34,160 nt of DNA from Kiritimatiellia bacterium. GTDB taxonomy: Bacteria > Verrucomicrobiota > Kiritimatiellia > JAAZAB01. A model generated the notes under the pieces. That model ran no database searches. It was not told where the DNA came from and worked only from the letters and a program-made list of their open reading frames with translations. This document shows positions 7,725-16,401 of the stretch, piece after piece. A program made the translations under genes and the position numbers. Positions within the stretch are counted from its first letter, which is position 1. Each line of letters opens with the position of its first letter. The DNA lies in the NCBI GenBank assembly GCA_028715905.1, contig JAQUQV010000026.1, positions 1 to 34,160 of the forward strand, written 5' to 3'.

Positions 7725-9572
7725 ATGAAAACCGCATGGAGCCTTGCGGCCGGCGTTACAGATCAGGGCAATATGGAATCAGACACTATTAAAAAAAGAA
7801 AAGAAACCGGGATTGACGCCGAAACCTTCGGCAAAAACAAACAGGCGGACCTGGCCGCAATGTATGAAGAATCCCTGAAAAACATAAAGGAAGGCAGCAT
7901 CGTCAAGGGCAAGATCCTGCACGTCAGCCCGGGCGGCGTGGTTATTGACATCAACTATAAATCCGAGGGCTTTGTGCCCGCCGAGGAATTTCCCGATCTG
8001 GAAAAAATCCAGTCCGGCGACGAGGTGGAAGTCGTGCTGGAGCAGATTGAAGACGACGATGGGCGCATCATTTTAAGCAGGCAAAAGGCCGAGCAACAGC
8101 GCATGTGGGATAACGTTCTGGCCTCAAGCGGCGAAGGCAGCATTCTGGAGGGAGAAATCAAGAGCCGGATCAGGGGCGGAATGATCGTTGATATTCACGG
8201 CGTCAAGGCTTTCCTGCCCGGCTCCCAGCTTGATATCCTGCCGGTCCGCAACCTGGACGATTTTATCGGCAAAAGATTTGAATTCAAGGTGATGAAGGTT
8301 GACCGCAGCCGGCGCAACATCGTCCTCTCCCGCCGCGAACTGATTGAACAGCGCCGGCGCGAGAAGCGGAAAAGCATAATGATGGATATAAAAATCGGGC
8401 AGTTGCGCACCGGAACGGTCAAAAATATCACCGACTTCGGCGCCTTCATTGACCTCGGCGGCCTGGACGGCCTCCTGCACATTACCGACATGAGCTGGGG
8501 ACGGACCAGCCATCCTTCAAAAATACTCAAGGTCGGCGACTCGGTTGAAGTCATGATTCTTGACATTGATTTTGAAAAGGAACGGGTTTCGCTCGGACTG
8601 AAACAAAAAACGCCCAATCCCTGGGATAATATTGAGCAGAAATATCCGGTTGGCAGCCGCGTGCACGGCCGGGTGGTCAACTTGATGCCCTACGGCGCAT
8701 TTGTGGAGCTGGAAGGGGGCGTTGAGGGACTCGTGCATATTTCCGAAATGTCGTGGATACAGCGCGTCGGCCGCGCTTCCGACGTGCTTTCCGTCGGAGA
8801 CGAAGTGGACGCGGTCGTCCTCAATATCAACCGCGAGGAACAGAAAATATCCCTCGGCATACGCCAGACAACCGCCAACCCGTGGGAACAGGCCCGTGAA
8901 CATTACCCGGTCGGCTCGCGGATCGCGGGCACCGTCAAGAATCTTACCTCTTACGGGGCCTTTGTGGAACTGCAGGAAGGCATTGACGGTATGATCCATG
9001 TCTCCGATATGTCCTGGACCAAAAAGGTTGAACATCCGTCCGAGCTGTTGAAAAAAGGCGACCAGGTTGAGGTTATTGTCCTTGAAGTCTCCCCCGAAAA
9101 TCAGCGCATCAGCCTCGGCCTGAAACAGGCCCAGGCCGATCCCTGGACGACCATCGCCTCAAAGTACAAAATCGGCCAGATGGTTGAGGGAACCGTCACC
9201 AAGCTGACCTCCTTCGGCGCATTCGTGCAGATTGAAGAGGGCTTTGAAGGCCTGGTGCCGGTCTCGCAAATCAGCGACGATAAAAACGGCAAACCCGGCG
9301 GCGCCATCAACCCGGAACAGCAGGTCAAGGCGCGGGTCATTAAAATAGACCAGATTGAACGCCGCATCGTTCTGAGCATCAAGGCCGCCTCCGTGCCCGA
9401 GGAAGAGTTTGAGGTCAAGGAAGAAATGCTGGCCGGATTGAAACCTGGCGAAGATATCGTTGACCTGGCCGGCGCCTTTGATGAAGCCTTCGGCGTTGCC
9501 GGAGAAGTCAAGGAATGGCGGCCCGGCGAAAAAAAGGACAAAACCCCGGAAACCGGCAAACAAGAAGGTTGA
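7725..9572 (+). CDS. rpsA: 30S ribosomal protein S1, six S1 domains
   Basis: The 615-residue protein binds mRNA on the 30S subunit and promotes initiation. Six consecutive S1 (OB-fold) domains can be read: GSIVKGKILHVSPGGVVIDI, GSILEGEIKSRIRGGMIVDI, GQLRTGTVKNITDFGAFIDL, GSRVHGRVVNLMPYGAFVEL, GSRIAGTVKNLTSYGAFVEL and GQMVEGTVTKLTSFGAFVQI. Domains 3-6 carry the canonical GAFV and LVHISEMSW-type motifs. Domains 1-2 are divergent, as expected for the ribosome-binding half. A charged tail (EKKDKTPETGKQEG) extends the protein beyond the 557 residues of E. coli S1. The start is uncertain: ATG 7725 has no Shine-Dalgarno, and an internal ATG at 7773 (codon 17) would begin closer to typical S1 N-termini. 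Confidence 0.95.
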   Translation: MKTAWSLAAGVTDQGNMESDTIKKRKETGIDAETFGKNKQADLAAMYEESLKNIKEGSIVKGKILHVSPGGVVIDINYKSEGFVPAEEFPDLEKIQSGDEVEVVLEQIEDDDGRIILSRQKAEQQRMWDNVLASSGEGSILEGEIKSRIRGGMIVDIHGVKAFLPGSQLDILPVRNLDDFIGKRFEFKVMKVDRSRRNIVLSRRELIEQRRREKRKSIMMDIKIGQLRTGTVKNITDFGAFIDLGGLDGLLHITDMSWGRTSHPSKILKVGDSVEVMILDIDFEKERVSLGLKQKTPNPWDNIEQKYPVGSRVHGRVVNLMPYGAFVELEGGVEGLVHISEMSWIQRVGRASDVLSVGDEVDAVVLNINREEQKISLGIRQTTANPWEQAREHYPVGSRIAGTVKNLTSYGAFVELQEGIDGMIHVSDMSWTKKVEHPSELLKKGDQVEVIVLEVSPENQRISLGLKQAQADPWTTIASKYKIGQMVEGTVTKLTSFGAFVQIEEGFEGLVPVSQISDDKNGKPGGAINPEQQVKARVIKIDQIERRIVLSIKAASVPEEEFEVKEEMLAGLKPGEDIVDLAGAFDEAFGVAGEVKEWRPGEKKDKTPETGKQEG

Positions 9573-9674
9573 AGCGGGCGTAGAGTTGCGCCGCGTTGAA
9601 CGGGCCGCGCCGGGCAACCGGCGGCGCGCGCAAATCAAACCTTTTTCCGCCCAAGGCTAAAACGGCGCCATCCA

Positions 9675-9724
9675 AAACAAACGGCTGGCCGGGCTGTTTC
9701 CGCCGGAGGCTGATCCGCCTCCGG
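9675..9724. repeat. Small intergenic repeat with GC hairpin between rpsA and tyrS
   Basis: It starts with AAACAAACGGCTGGC, identical to 1521-1535. CCGGAGGC (9703-9710) and GCCTCCGG (9717-9724) then form a perfect 8-bp stem with loop TGATCC. The right half CTGATCCGCCTCCGGA (9710-9725) matches 17702-17717 with one difference. There is no U-run, so it is a repeat rather than a terminator. The remainder of the 9573-9790 gap shows no gene. Confidence 0.45.
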
Positions 9725-9790
9725 AAAAACTTCTCCGCAAAACTGTTGCATGTTTTAATTGAATAACATTTTGCCGCGCGCAAAACACAG

Positions 9791-11020
9791 ATGCACAATA
9801 TGGATGCCGAGCGCCAGCTTGAAATTATCGCCGGCCGGACGGTCAATCTGGTTTCAAAAGAAGAACTGCGGCGCAAGCTTGAAAATTCAATCGCCAGCCA
9901 AAGGCCGCTGCGCGTTAAATACGGCGCCGATCCTTCCGCCCCGGATATCCATGTCGGCCACGTCGTAGCCCTGAAAAAGCTGCGCGAGTTCCAGGACCTG
10001 GGCCATACCGTCGTTTTTATCATCGGCGATTTCACCGCCATGATCGGCGATCCCTCCGGCCGCTCCGAGACCCGCAAGCCGCTCGCGCGCGAAGAGGTAA
10101 CCGCGAACGCCAAGACCTACCAGGAGCAGGTGCGCCGCATCCTGGACCCGGCCCGAACCGAGGTCCATTTCAACTCCGAATGGCTCGCGAACATGACCTT
10201 TGACAACGTGCTCAAATTGTCCGCGCGCCTGACCGTGGCCCAGATGCTCGCACGCGAAGATTTTCAGAAGCGCTTCCGCGAAAACCTGCCCATTTCAATC
10301 GTTGAATTCACCTACCCCATCATTCAGGGATACGATTCGGTCATGGTTGAAGCCGACGTTGAAGTCGGCGGGACCGATCAGCTCTTTAACCTGCTGATCG
10401 GCCGCGACCTGCAAAAATCTTTCGGATGCGCACAGCAGGTAATCATGACCCTCCCCCTCCTGGAAGGACTGGACGGCGTGAAAAAAATGAGCAAAAGCCT
10501 CGGCAATTATATCGGCATCACCGAGCCGGCGCGGGAAATATTCGGAAAAGTCATGTCCATTCCGGACGAACTCATGTGGCGCTATTTTTCGCTCGTGCTC
10601 TGCCGGCGGGATGTTGAGGTGCAAAGCCTGCGGGAAGCCATGGCCGCCGGCAAACGCCATCCGCGCGAGCTCAAGGACGAACTGGCCCGCGAAATCACGG
10701 CCATGTTCCACGGCCGGGACGCGGCCCGGGCGGCCTCGGAAGAATTTGCCCGCGTGTTCAGCGGCCATAAATTGCCGGACGCCATTCCCGCCGCAAATAT
10801 TCCCGCCGCAAGCCTCAAGGACGGCAAAGCGGGGATTGTCGCCCTGCTCGCCGCCGCCGGCCTGGCGGAAAGCAAAAGCGCCGCGCGCCGCCTGGTCCAA
10901 CAGGGCGCCGTGAAAATTGAAGGGCGGAAAATCACGGACGTCAACGCCGAAATCGCCGTCGCCGATGAAAACATTCTCCAGGCCGGCAAGCGCGGAATCG
11001 TCCGCCTCAAAATCATTTAA
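9791..11020 (+). CDS. tyrS: Tyrosyl-tRNA synthetase
   Basis: The 409-residue class I synthetase charges tRNA-Tyr with tyrosine. The ATP-binding HIGH-type motif is HVGH at residues 54-57 (GADPSAPDIHVGH) and the KMSKS loop is at residues 232-236. GTDQLFNLLIGR lies in the catalytic domain. The C-terminal 60 or so residues form an S4-like RNA-binding domain (LAESKSAARRLVQQGAVKIEG). Length and the HVGH form fit the TyrS type 2 branch. ATG 9791 and a second ATG three codons later are both possible; neither has a good Shine-Dalgarno. The stop lies 10 bp before the -35 box of the next gene. Confidence 0.95.
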   Translation: MHNMDAERQLEIIAGRTVNLVSKEELRRKLENSIASQRPLRVKYGADPSAPDIHVGHVVALKKLREFQDLGHTVVFIIGDFTAMIGDPSGRSETRKPLAREEVTANAKTYQEQVRRILDPARTEVHFNSEWLANMTFDNVLKLSARLTVAQMLAREDFQKRFRENLPISIVEFTYPIIQGYDSVMVEADVEVGGTDQLFNLLIGRDLQKSFGCAQQVIMTLPLLEGLDGVKKMSKSLGNYIGITEPAREIFGKVMSIPDELMWRYFSLVLCRRDVEVQSLREAMAAGKRHPRELKDELAREITAMFHGRDAARAASEEFARVFSGHKLPDAIPAANIPAASLKDGKAGIVALLAAAGLAESKSAARRLVQQGAVKIEGRKITDVNAEIAVADENILQAGKRGIVRLKII

Positions 11021-11029
11021 AAAAACCGC

Positions 11030-11057
11030 TTGCTTTATCGCTAAACCAGGCTAGAAT
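11030..11057 (+). promoter_or_regulatory. Probable promoter of the DegT-type aminotransferase gene
   Basis: TTGCTT (11030-11035) and TAGAAT (11052-11057) lie 16 bp apart, about 44 nt before the ATG. GGAGG at 11091-11095 is a strong ribosome binding site. Confidence 0.55.
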
Positions 11058-11100
11058 CAACGCGTTTTTCAGAACAAAAACACATGCATGGGAGGATAAA

Positions 11101-12225
11101 ATGAAAGTTCCTTTTTACGGCCACGTGCGGCAGTACCACAACATCAAGAACGAAATTGACGCCAACATAAGCAAAGTCCTGGAAAGCGGCGAGTATGTCA
11201 TGGGCCCTATGCTCAAGCAGTTTGAACGGGAACTGGCCGCATACTGCGGCACGAAATACGCCGTCGGAACCGGCAACGGCACGGATGCCATCTGGCTTTC
11301 CCTCCTCGCGCTCGGCATCGGCCCGGGCGATGAATGCATCACCCACCCCAACACCTTTTTCGCCACCGCCGAGGCCATCTGGTTCACCGGCGCCACCGTC
11401 GTGTTTGTGGATTGCGATCCCAAAACCAAATGCATTGATCCCTCCAAAATTGAAGCCGCCATCACGCCCCGCACAAAGGCCATTGTTCCCGTGCACCTCT
11501 ACGGCCAGTGCGCGGACATGCCGGCCATCAGGAAAATAGCCGACAAGCACAACCTGTTCATCGTGGAGGACAATGCCCAGGCTTTTGGCGCGCGCGGCGA
11601 CACCTTTAAAATCGGTGAACTTTCCAAAGCGGCCACCACCAGCTTCATTATCCAGAAAAACCTGGGCACTTTCGGCGACGGCGGCGCCATTGTAACCAAT
11701 GACCCGGAAATTGACCGGATTGCCCGCAAATTGCGCAATCATGGCTCCGAGAAACGTTCCTGCCACAGCATGGGTTACAACAGCCGGCTGGATGATTTGC
11801 ACGCCGGCATCCTGAGCGCAAAGCTTAAACATATTGACGGGTGGAACGATCAGCGCCGCAAACTGGCGGCGAAATACACCGCGGCCCTGCAAAACGCCAG
11901 GTCGTTTACGCTGCCGTATGAAAAACCCGGTTACAGACATATTTACCATCTGTACGTCATTGAGTTGAAGAAGACGGAGCAGCGCGATGCCATGCTGAAA
12001 TTCCTGAATGAAAACGGTATTGACGCCAAGTGCCATTACCCCATCGCCATCCATCAGCAGGAGGGATACCCCTGGGGCAAACAGGCCAGGATTGCGGGTG
12101 AAATCGCCAACGCGGAATACAACGCCGCGGCCTGTGTTTCCCTGCCCATGTTCCCGGAACTGACCGACGCGGAAATCGGGCATGTGATTGAAAAGGTACT
12201 GGAATGGGACAAGCAGAACTGTTGA
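11101..12225 (+). CDS. DegT/DnrJ/EryC1/StrS-family PLP-dependent sugar aminotransferase
   Basis: The 374-residue aminotransferase belongs to the family that makes or modifies amino sugars on nucleotide sugars. The substrate loop GNGTDAIWLSLLALGIGPGDE and the VEDNAQAFGA motif with Asp157 (pyridine-nitrogen contact) are present. The Schiff-base lysine is Lys186 in SFIIQKNLGTFGDGGA; family members more often read SF(F/Y)PGKNLG, so IIQ before the Lys is unusual. RNHG and YNSRLDDLHAGIL are standard later motifs. The promoter, the GGAGG site 5 nt before ATG and a strong terminator after the stop make it a single-gene unit. The product sugar cannot be named. Confidence 0.88.
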   Translation: MKVPFYGHVRQYHNIKNEIDANISKVLESGEYVMGPMLKQFERELAAYCGTKYAVGTGNGTDAIWLSLLALGIGPGDECITHPNTFFATAEAIWFTGATVVFVDCDPKTKCIDPSKIEAAITPRTKAIVPVHLYGQCADMPAIRKIADKHNLFIVEDNAQAFGARGDTFKIGELSKAATTSFIIQKNLGTFGDGGAIVTNDPEIDRIARKLRNHGSEKRSCHSMGYNSRLDDLHAGILSAKLKHIDGWNDQRRKLAAKYTAALQNARSFTLPYEKPGYRHIYHLYVIELKKTEQRDAMLKFLNENGIDAKCHYPIAIHQQEGYPWGKQARIAGEIANAEYNAAACVSLPMFPELTDAEIGHVIEKVLEWDKQNC

Positions 12226-12260
12226 CAGCCTAATTTCTTCTGAAGGACAGATTCTGAAAG

Positions 12261-12301
12261 GCAGGGCGAGTCCCACGTGGATTCGCCCTGCTATTTTTTT
12301 A
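12261..12301 (+). terminator. Strong rho-independent terminator after the aminotransferase gene
   Basis: GCAGGGCGA (12261-12269) pairs with TCGCCCTGC (12283-12291), with an inner TCC/GGA stem in the loop. It is followed by TATTTTTTTA. Stem, GC content and U-run are all typical. Confidence 0.92.
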
Positions 12302-12380
12302 TTTCCATTATTGCCTTCTGTTCAAATATTCTTATCATTGCACGTGTATTTAGGTGTGTCATTCGGCAGGACAATCCATG

Positions 12381-12436
12381 TAGGGGCTTCGCTCTTCGAA
12401 GCCCGCCCGGAGGGCGTCGTCAAGCGGCGCCCCTGC
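12381..12436. repeat. Compound multi-hairpin repeat upstream of the DUF4091 gene
   Basis: Three nested or adjacent stems occur in 56 nt: AGGGGC/GCCCCT (12382-12387 with 12429-12434), GGGCTTCG/CGAAGCCC (12384-12391 with 12397-12404) and CGCCC/GGGCG (12104+300 region, i.e. 12404-12408 with 12412-12416). The leading GTAGGGGC resembles GTAGGAGC at 31186, which also opens a two-hairpin element. It looks like a REP-type palindromic unit. The rest of the 12302-12506 gap holds no gene. Confidence 0.45.
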
Positions 12437-12506
12437 AAAACAGGATGAATAGCGGTTTTATCGGATATAAACCTTTTGGGCCATTACTGCAGAACCAAAC
12501 ACTAAT

Positions 12507-14213
12507 ATGAAAACAAGAACGTTATTTAATTGCTTCGTCTGCATTCTCCTGCTGTCCACCTCGCTCCGCGCAATTGACCGCGACAAGGAATATTTCAAGT
12601 CGCCCGACCACTGGGAACTTACACTTGGCGACCAGAAGGATTATTTTGAGGCAGGGCTGGAGAAATTCTGTTCCGCCGGCAACATTGCGGCCCAATCCCT
12701 GGATTATGTCTGCGGCACGGAACACTCCCTTCATAAAATGTTCAAGGATAAATACTGGTTCAAGGGAAACATTTCCTCAAATGTTTCCATCTCCCTGGCC
12801 AAAAACGAGAGGGAATCATTTCAAGTCGCCGTTCTGCCGCTCAAGGACAAAACACTCTGCGGCATGACGGCTGCTCTGACTCCGCTCGTCAACGACGCCG
12901 GACAAAGATTTCCAGAAGATTCGGCAAAAATATTCAACGTTGAATACGTGGAAACCACCAATGCCTGTTATCCGGTCGCGCACAAGGGCTGGTGGCCGGA
13001 CCCGCTGGTTCCCATGACTGCCGTTGACGTGCCGCCCGCGGAGACCAGGGCTTTCTGGATAGAAATCCGCTCGCCGGCGGATATCCCGGCCGGCGCTTAC
13101 CGCGGCATTTTGACCATATCCGGAACAAACACGGAGCCGTTCAAAATCAACGTGAATGTTGAGGTTTGGGATTTTACCCTGCCAAAGGAACAGATTGTTC
13201 AGACCTGCACCTGGCTTTCCTCCGCCAACTGCGGCAAGAGATACGGCAAGGATCGCGAATTGGAAATGCACCGCGTCTATGCCGAATATTTCCTTGACCA
13301 TAAAATCAATCCTTTGGACCTGGGAAACGCGCATTATAAATCCAATGACTATTCCGCGGCAACCAAAGACCTGGAAAACGGATTTGAACACGGCCTGAGC
13401 CGTTTTCAAATCCCGCGCCTCAAGGGCGAAGCACTGAAAAAATACTGCGATTATTTGAATGAAAAGGGCTGGCTTGACAAGGCCATGATTTACGGCTACA
13501 AGGATGAGCCGCATCCGCGGGATTACCCCGCTTTCCGCAGGGATTCGGAGGCAATCCGCGCAACGGTTCCGGACCTGAAAATTTTCATGGCCGAAAGCCC
13601 CCACCCCGGCCTGTACGGCGCCGTGGACATATGGTGGTCTTCCATGCCCGCCAACGACATGGAGGCAATCCGCAACCAGCTTGCCGGCGGCCAGGAAGTC
13701 TGGTGGTACCGCTGCGGCATACCGGTGCGCCTTGAATATTACCGCCCGTTTTATGAATATCCAAGCGATGTTCTGCTGGACCGGCCTTCAATTGACATCC
13801 GTATTTTTTACCTCATGATCTGGAAATTCAAGATGACCCCGGCCACGTTCTTCTGGTGCGGCATGCACTGGCCGAAGGGATTTGACAAATGGCCGGCGGA
13901 ATCAGGCCTGACCAGCCCGGGGCAATGGAATGGCGATGGTTACGTTGTCTACCCGGGCGAGAACGGGCCCCTGCCTTCCATCCGCCTGGAATGCATGACG
14001 GACGGGATTGAAGACTTTGAATATATTCATCTCCTTAAAAACGCCATTGAAAAATCAAAGAATATGTCCGCTGAAGATATTGAGGCCGCGAAAAAGCTGC
14101 TGGCCATTCCGCCGGAATTGATTGTCTTTACTTACCACTATAACAAGGACCCGCACGCGCTCTTTGCCTTCCGCAAACAGGTTGCGGAGATGATTCTGAA
14201 ATTATCCAGGTAA
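12507..14213 (+). CDS. Secreted DUF4091 glycoside-hydrolase-like protein
   Basis: The 568-residue product begins with a signal peptide (KTRTLFNCFVCILLLSTSLRA, cleaved near residue 22). The N-terminal part (about 70-210) looks like a beta-sandwich: SLAKNERESFQVAVLPL, PAGAYRGILTISG and a DFTLPK strand close to the domain junction. The centre resembles a TIM barrel, and the C-terminal signature YPGENGPLPSIRLECMTDGIEDFEY is the hallmark of DUF4091. Family members are thought to be glycoside hydrolases, but the substrate is generally unknown. No Shine-Dalgarno precedes ATG 12507, although the signal peptide supports this start. Neighbouring oxidoreductase and deaminase genes suggest a role in glycan use. 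Confidence 0.85.
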   Translation: MKTRTLFNCFVCILLLSTSLRAIDRDKEYFKSPDHWELTLGDQKDYFEAGLEKFCSAGNIAAQSLDYVCGTEHSLHKMFKDKYWFKGNISSNVSISLAKNERESFQVAVLPLKDKTLCGMTAALTPLVNDAGQRFPEDSAKIFNVEYVETTNACYPVAHKGWWPDPLVPMTAVDVPPAETRAFWIEIRSPADIPAGAYRGILTISGTNTEPFKINVNVEVWDFTLPKEQIVQTCTWLSSANCGKRYGKDRELEMHRVYAEYFLDHKINPLDLGNAHYKSNDYSAATKDLENGFEHGLSRFQIPRLKGEALKKYCDYLNEKGWLDKAMIYGYKDEPHPRDYPAFRRDSEAIRATVPDLKIFMAESPHPGLYGAVDIWWSSMPANDMEAIRNQLAGGQEVWWYRCGIPVRLEYYRPFYEYPSDVLLDRPSIDIRIFYLMIWKFKMTPATFFWCGMHWPKGFDKWPAESGLTSPGQWNGDGYVVYPGENGPLPSIRLECMTDGIEDFEYIHLLKNAIEKSKNMSAEDIEAAKKLLAIPPELIVFTYHYNKDPHALFAFRKQVAEMILKLSR

Positions 14214-14252
14214 AGATCGGAGGATCGGGGGCATTTTCATTTCTTTGCACCG

Positions 14253-14281
14253 AAGGCCCGGCCCGCCGTAAGGCCGGCCTT
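14253..14281. repeat. GC-rich hairpin after the DUF4091 gene
   Basis: The arm starting AAGGCC-C-GGCC pairs with GGCC-G-GCCTT through about ten base pairs with one bulge, loop CGCCGTAA. No U-run follows, so a terminator role is uncertain. Confidence 0.35.
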
Positions 14282-14290
14282 GAAATCTGC

Positions 14291-14318
14291 TTGCCAAGAC
14301 TGCGTTTTCCCTTTATGT
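14291..14318 (+). promoter_or_regulatory. Possible promoter of the oxidoreductase-nagB unit
   Basis: TTGCCA (14291-14296) and TTATGT (14313-14318) are 16 bp apart, about 70 nt before the ATG at 14388. The -10 match is modest. Confidence 0.3.
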
Positions 14319-14387
14319 TTCTGTCGGATTAAATACGAAACAGGTTCAGCGTTAATCTTTAAAAACCGTTAAAAGGGAGATAAGAAA

Positions 14388-15458
14388 ATGAGCAGCAAAT
14401 ATCGCGTAATGATCGTCGGCATGGGCAAACGCGGCATGCATCACGCCCAGACTTTCCTCGCCAACGGCCGGTTTGAAATTTCCGCCATCTGCGACATAGA
14501 TGAAAACCGCCTGCAGGCCGCCGCAGCCAAACTGGGCAATCCAAGAACCGGCCCAAACGCCGAAACCCTGATTAAGGAAGCAAAACCGGACGTGTTCTGT
14601 TTCTGCACGCTCCCCAAACTGCGGCTGGATATGATCAAGCTGGCCGTCAAGGGCAAGGCCAAGCTGATCGCCTTTGAAAAACCGGTTGCGCTCACCAGCG
14701 CCGAGGGCATGAAAATCAAAAAGTTATTGGACAAAAAGGGCGTCAAAGCCGTGGTCAGCCACCAGCACCGCTATGGCGAACATTACCGCAAAGTGAAGGA
14801 AATAATCGCTTCCGGCGCGCTCGGCCGCGTGCACACGGTCTACGGCACGGCCTCCGGCTGGATGATGCATATGCTGAGCCACCTGATTGACTATACCCGC
14901 TGGTTTAACGATCAGGCCGGGGCCGAATGGGTCATGGCCCAGGCCGCCGGACGCGGCAAGCTCGCCGATGCCCACCCCTCCCCGGATTATATCGCCGGCT
15001 TTGTCCAGTTCAAAAACGGCGTGCGCGGCATCATTGAATGCGGCGCCGGCGCCCCCGACGTGCCCGAAGTTGACTACTGGTGGCGCAAATGCCGCATCGG
15101 CGCCCAGGGAACAGAAGGATTTGCGGAAGTCCTGACCGGGAGCGGCTGGCGGGCGGTTACCAAAAACGGCGGCGCCCAAAACGGACCCGGTTGCATGAAT
15201 TATGAACTTGATATGCCGCCTTATATCCAGGAAATCGCCGACTGGCTTGACGACGACCGGAAAATTCATCCGTGCAATTTTGAGAGCGCCTACCAGGGCT
15301 TTGAAATCATGATGGCGTTTTGCCGCTCCATGATCCAGGGCGGACAGGTTGCCCTGCCGCTGGCCAAGCCCATGGATGAAATCAAAAAGCTGGGCAAAAA
15401 ACTGCCGGCGGCCAAAGTCATGCTGTCAAATCCGCAAAACGCCGGGGAATACCACTGA
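14388..15458 (+). CDS. Gfo/Idh/MocA-family NAD(P)-dependent oxidoreductase
   Basis: The 356-residue protein has an N-terminal Rossmann fold: YRVMIVGMGKRGMHHAQTF, then the strand ISAICDIDENRLQ ending in the Asp that usually contacts the NAD ribose. EKPVALTSAEG is the family's conserved EKP motif, with the Lys close to the catalytic centre. The C-terminal alpha/beta domain carries HMLSHLIDYTRWF, where the His is typical of the active site. Substrates in this family are sugars, inositols or amino-sugar derivatives and cannot be fixed here. GGGAGA precedes the ATG by about 8 nt. nagB starts 7 nt after the stop, so the pair is probably one operon acting on an amino sugar. Confidence 0.88.
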   Translation: MSSKYRVMIVGMGKRGMHHAQTFLANGRFEISAICDIDENRLQAAAAKLGNPRTGPNAETLIKEAKPDVFCFCTLPKLRLDMIKLAVKGKAKLIAFEKPVALTSAEGMKIKKLLDKKGVKAVVSHQHRYGEHYRKVKEIIASGALGRVHTVYGTASGWMMHMLSHLIDYTRWFNDQAGAEWVMAQAAGRGKLADAHPSPDYIAGFVQFKNGVRGIIECGAGAPDVPEVDYWWRKCRIGAQGTEGFAEVLTGSGWRAVTKNGGAQNGPGCMNYELDMPPYIQEIADWLDDDRKIHPCNFESAYQGFEIMMAFCRSMIQGGQVALPLAKPMDEIKKLGKKLPAAKVMLSNPQNAGEYH

Positions 15459-15465
15459 TTGAAAA

Positions 15466-16257
15466 ATGGAAGCAATCATCAGGCCTGATAAAGACGGCGC
15501 CTGCCTCCTGACTGCGCGCCTGATAGCCAGCGCCCTCCGCTCCAAGCCGGACCTCGTGCTCGGCCTGGCCACCGGCCGCACCATGGAACGGGTGTATGAG
15601 ATGCTGGCCGCAATGCATCGCCAGGAAGGCCTTGATTTTTCCGGATGCCGGACCTTCAACCTGGATGAATACGTCGGCCTCTCCGGCGACGAACAGACTT
15701 CCTACCGGTTTTATATGAACCAACACCTTTTCAGCAAGATCAATATCAAGCCTGAAAACACGCATTTGCCGAACGGCAAAGCCGAAGATCTGGCCGCGGA
15801 ATGCGCGCGTTACGAAGAAAAAATCGCACGGAGCGGCGGCATTGATTTCCAGCTTCTGGGAATAGGGCAGGACGGCCATATCGGCTTCAACGAACCGCTT
15901 TCCGCCTTGCGTTCCCGCACGCGCGTCAAGGCGCTTTCCCCCGACACCATCCGGCAAAACGCGCAGTTTTTCAGCAGTCCCGCCAATATGCCGCGCCGCG
16001 CCATCACGATGGGCGTGGGAACCATCCTGGAAAGCAAGCGCTGCGTTCTCCTGGCGACCGGCGAGGCCAAAGCCGCGATCATCGCCAAGGCGGTTGAAGG
16101 CCCCATCACCTCAATGATCTCGGCTTCGGCCCTCCAGCTCCACCCGCATTGCACCATCATCGTTGACGAAGCCGCCGCCTTGAAACTGGAACGGATTGAT
16201 TATTACCGCTGGGTTTTCGTCAATGAACCGGAATGGCAGGAATATATCAGCGGCTGA
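15466..16257 (+). CDS. nagB: Glucosamine-6-phosphate deaminase
   Basis: The 263-residue enzyme converts glucosamine 6-phosphate to fructose 6-phosphate and ammonia, feeding amino sugars into glycolysis. The active-site residues of the E. coli enzyme (Asp72, Asp141, His143, Glu148) correspond to Asp67 in FNLDEYVGL and to Asp136, His138 and Glu143 in GIGQDGHIGFNEP, all with a constant offset of five. The phosphate-binding GLATGRTMERVY and the ATGEAKA motif are present. The length is normal. The ATG is 7 nt after the preceding stop with a weak Shine-Dalgarno, suggesting translational coupling to the oxidoreductase. Confidence 0.95.
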   Translation: MEAIIRPDKDGACLLTARLIASALRSKPDLVLGLATGRTMERVYEMLAAMHRQEGLDFSGCRTFNLDEYVGLSGDEQTSYRFYMNQHLFSKINIKPENTHLPNGKAEDLAAECARYEEKIARSGGIDFQLLGIGQDGHIGFNEPLSALRSRTRVKALSPDTIRQNAQFFSSPANMPRRAITMGVGTILESKRCVLLATGEAKAAIIAKAVEGPITSMISASALQLHPHCTIIVDEAAALKLERIDYYRWVFVNEPEWQEYISG

Positions 16258-16401
16258 GGCCCCTTCAAGGAAATAGCTTGAAACAAACGACATATTATGG
16301 CAGAAAATCAGGAAATAACCATATTCCCGCGCGGAGTTTATCCGGCGTTTGCCGCGCCGCGGGAAAGGCGGAAGTAAAATCAAGGCATCCGGAGAAAAAA
16401 A

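Noticed and set aside
11041-12276. 411-codon minus-strand frame
   Set aside because: It is antisense to the full DegT-type aminotransferase and even crosses that gene's promoter, ribosome binding site and terminator. No family motifs.
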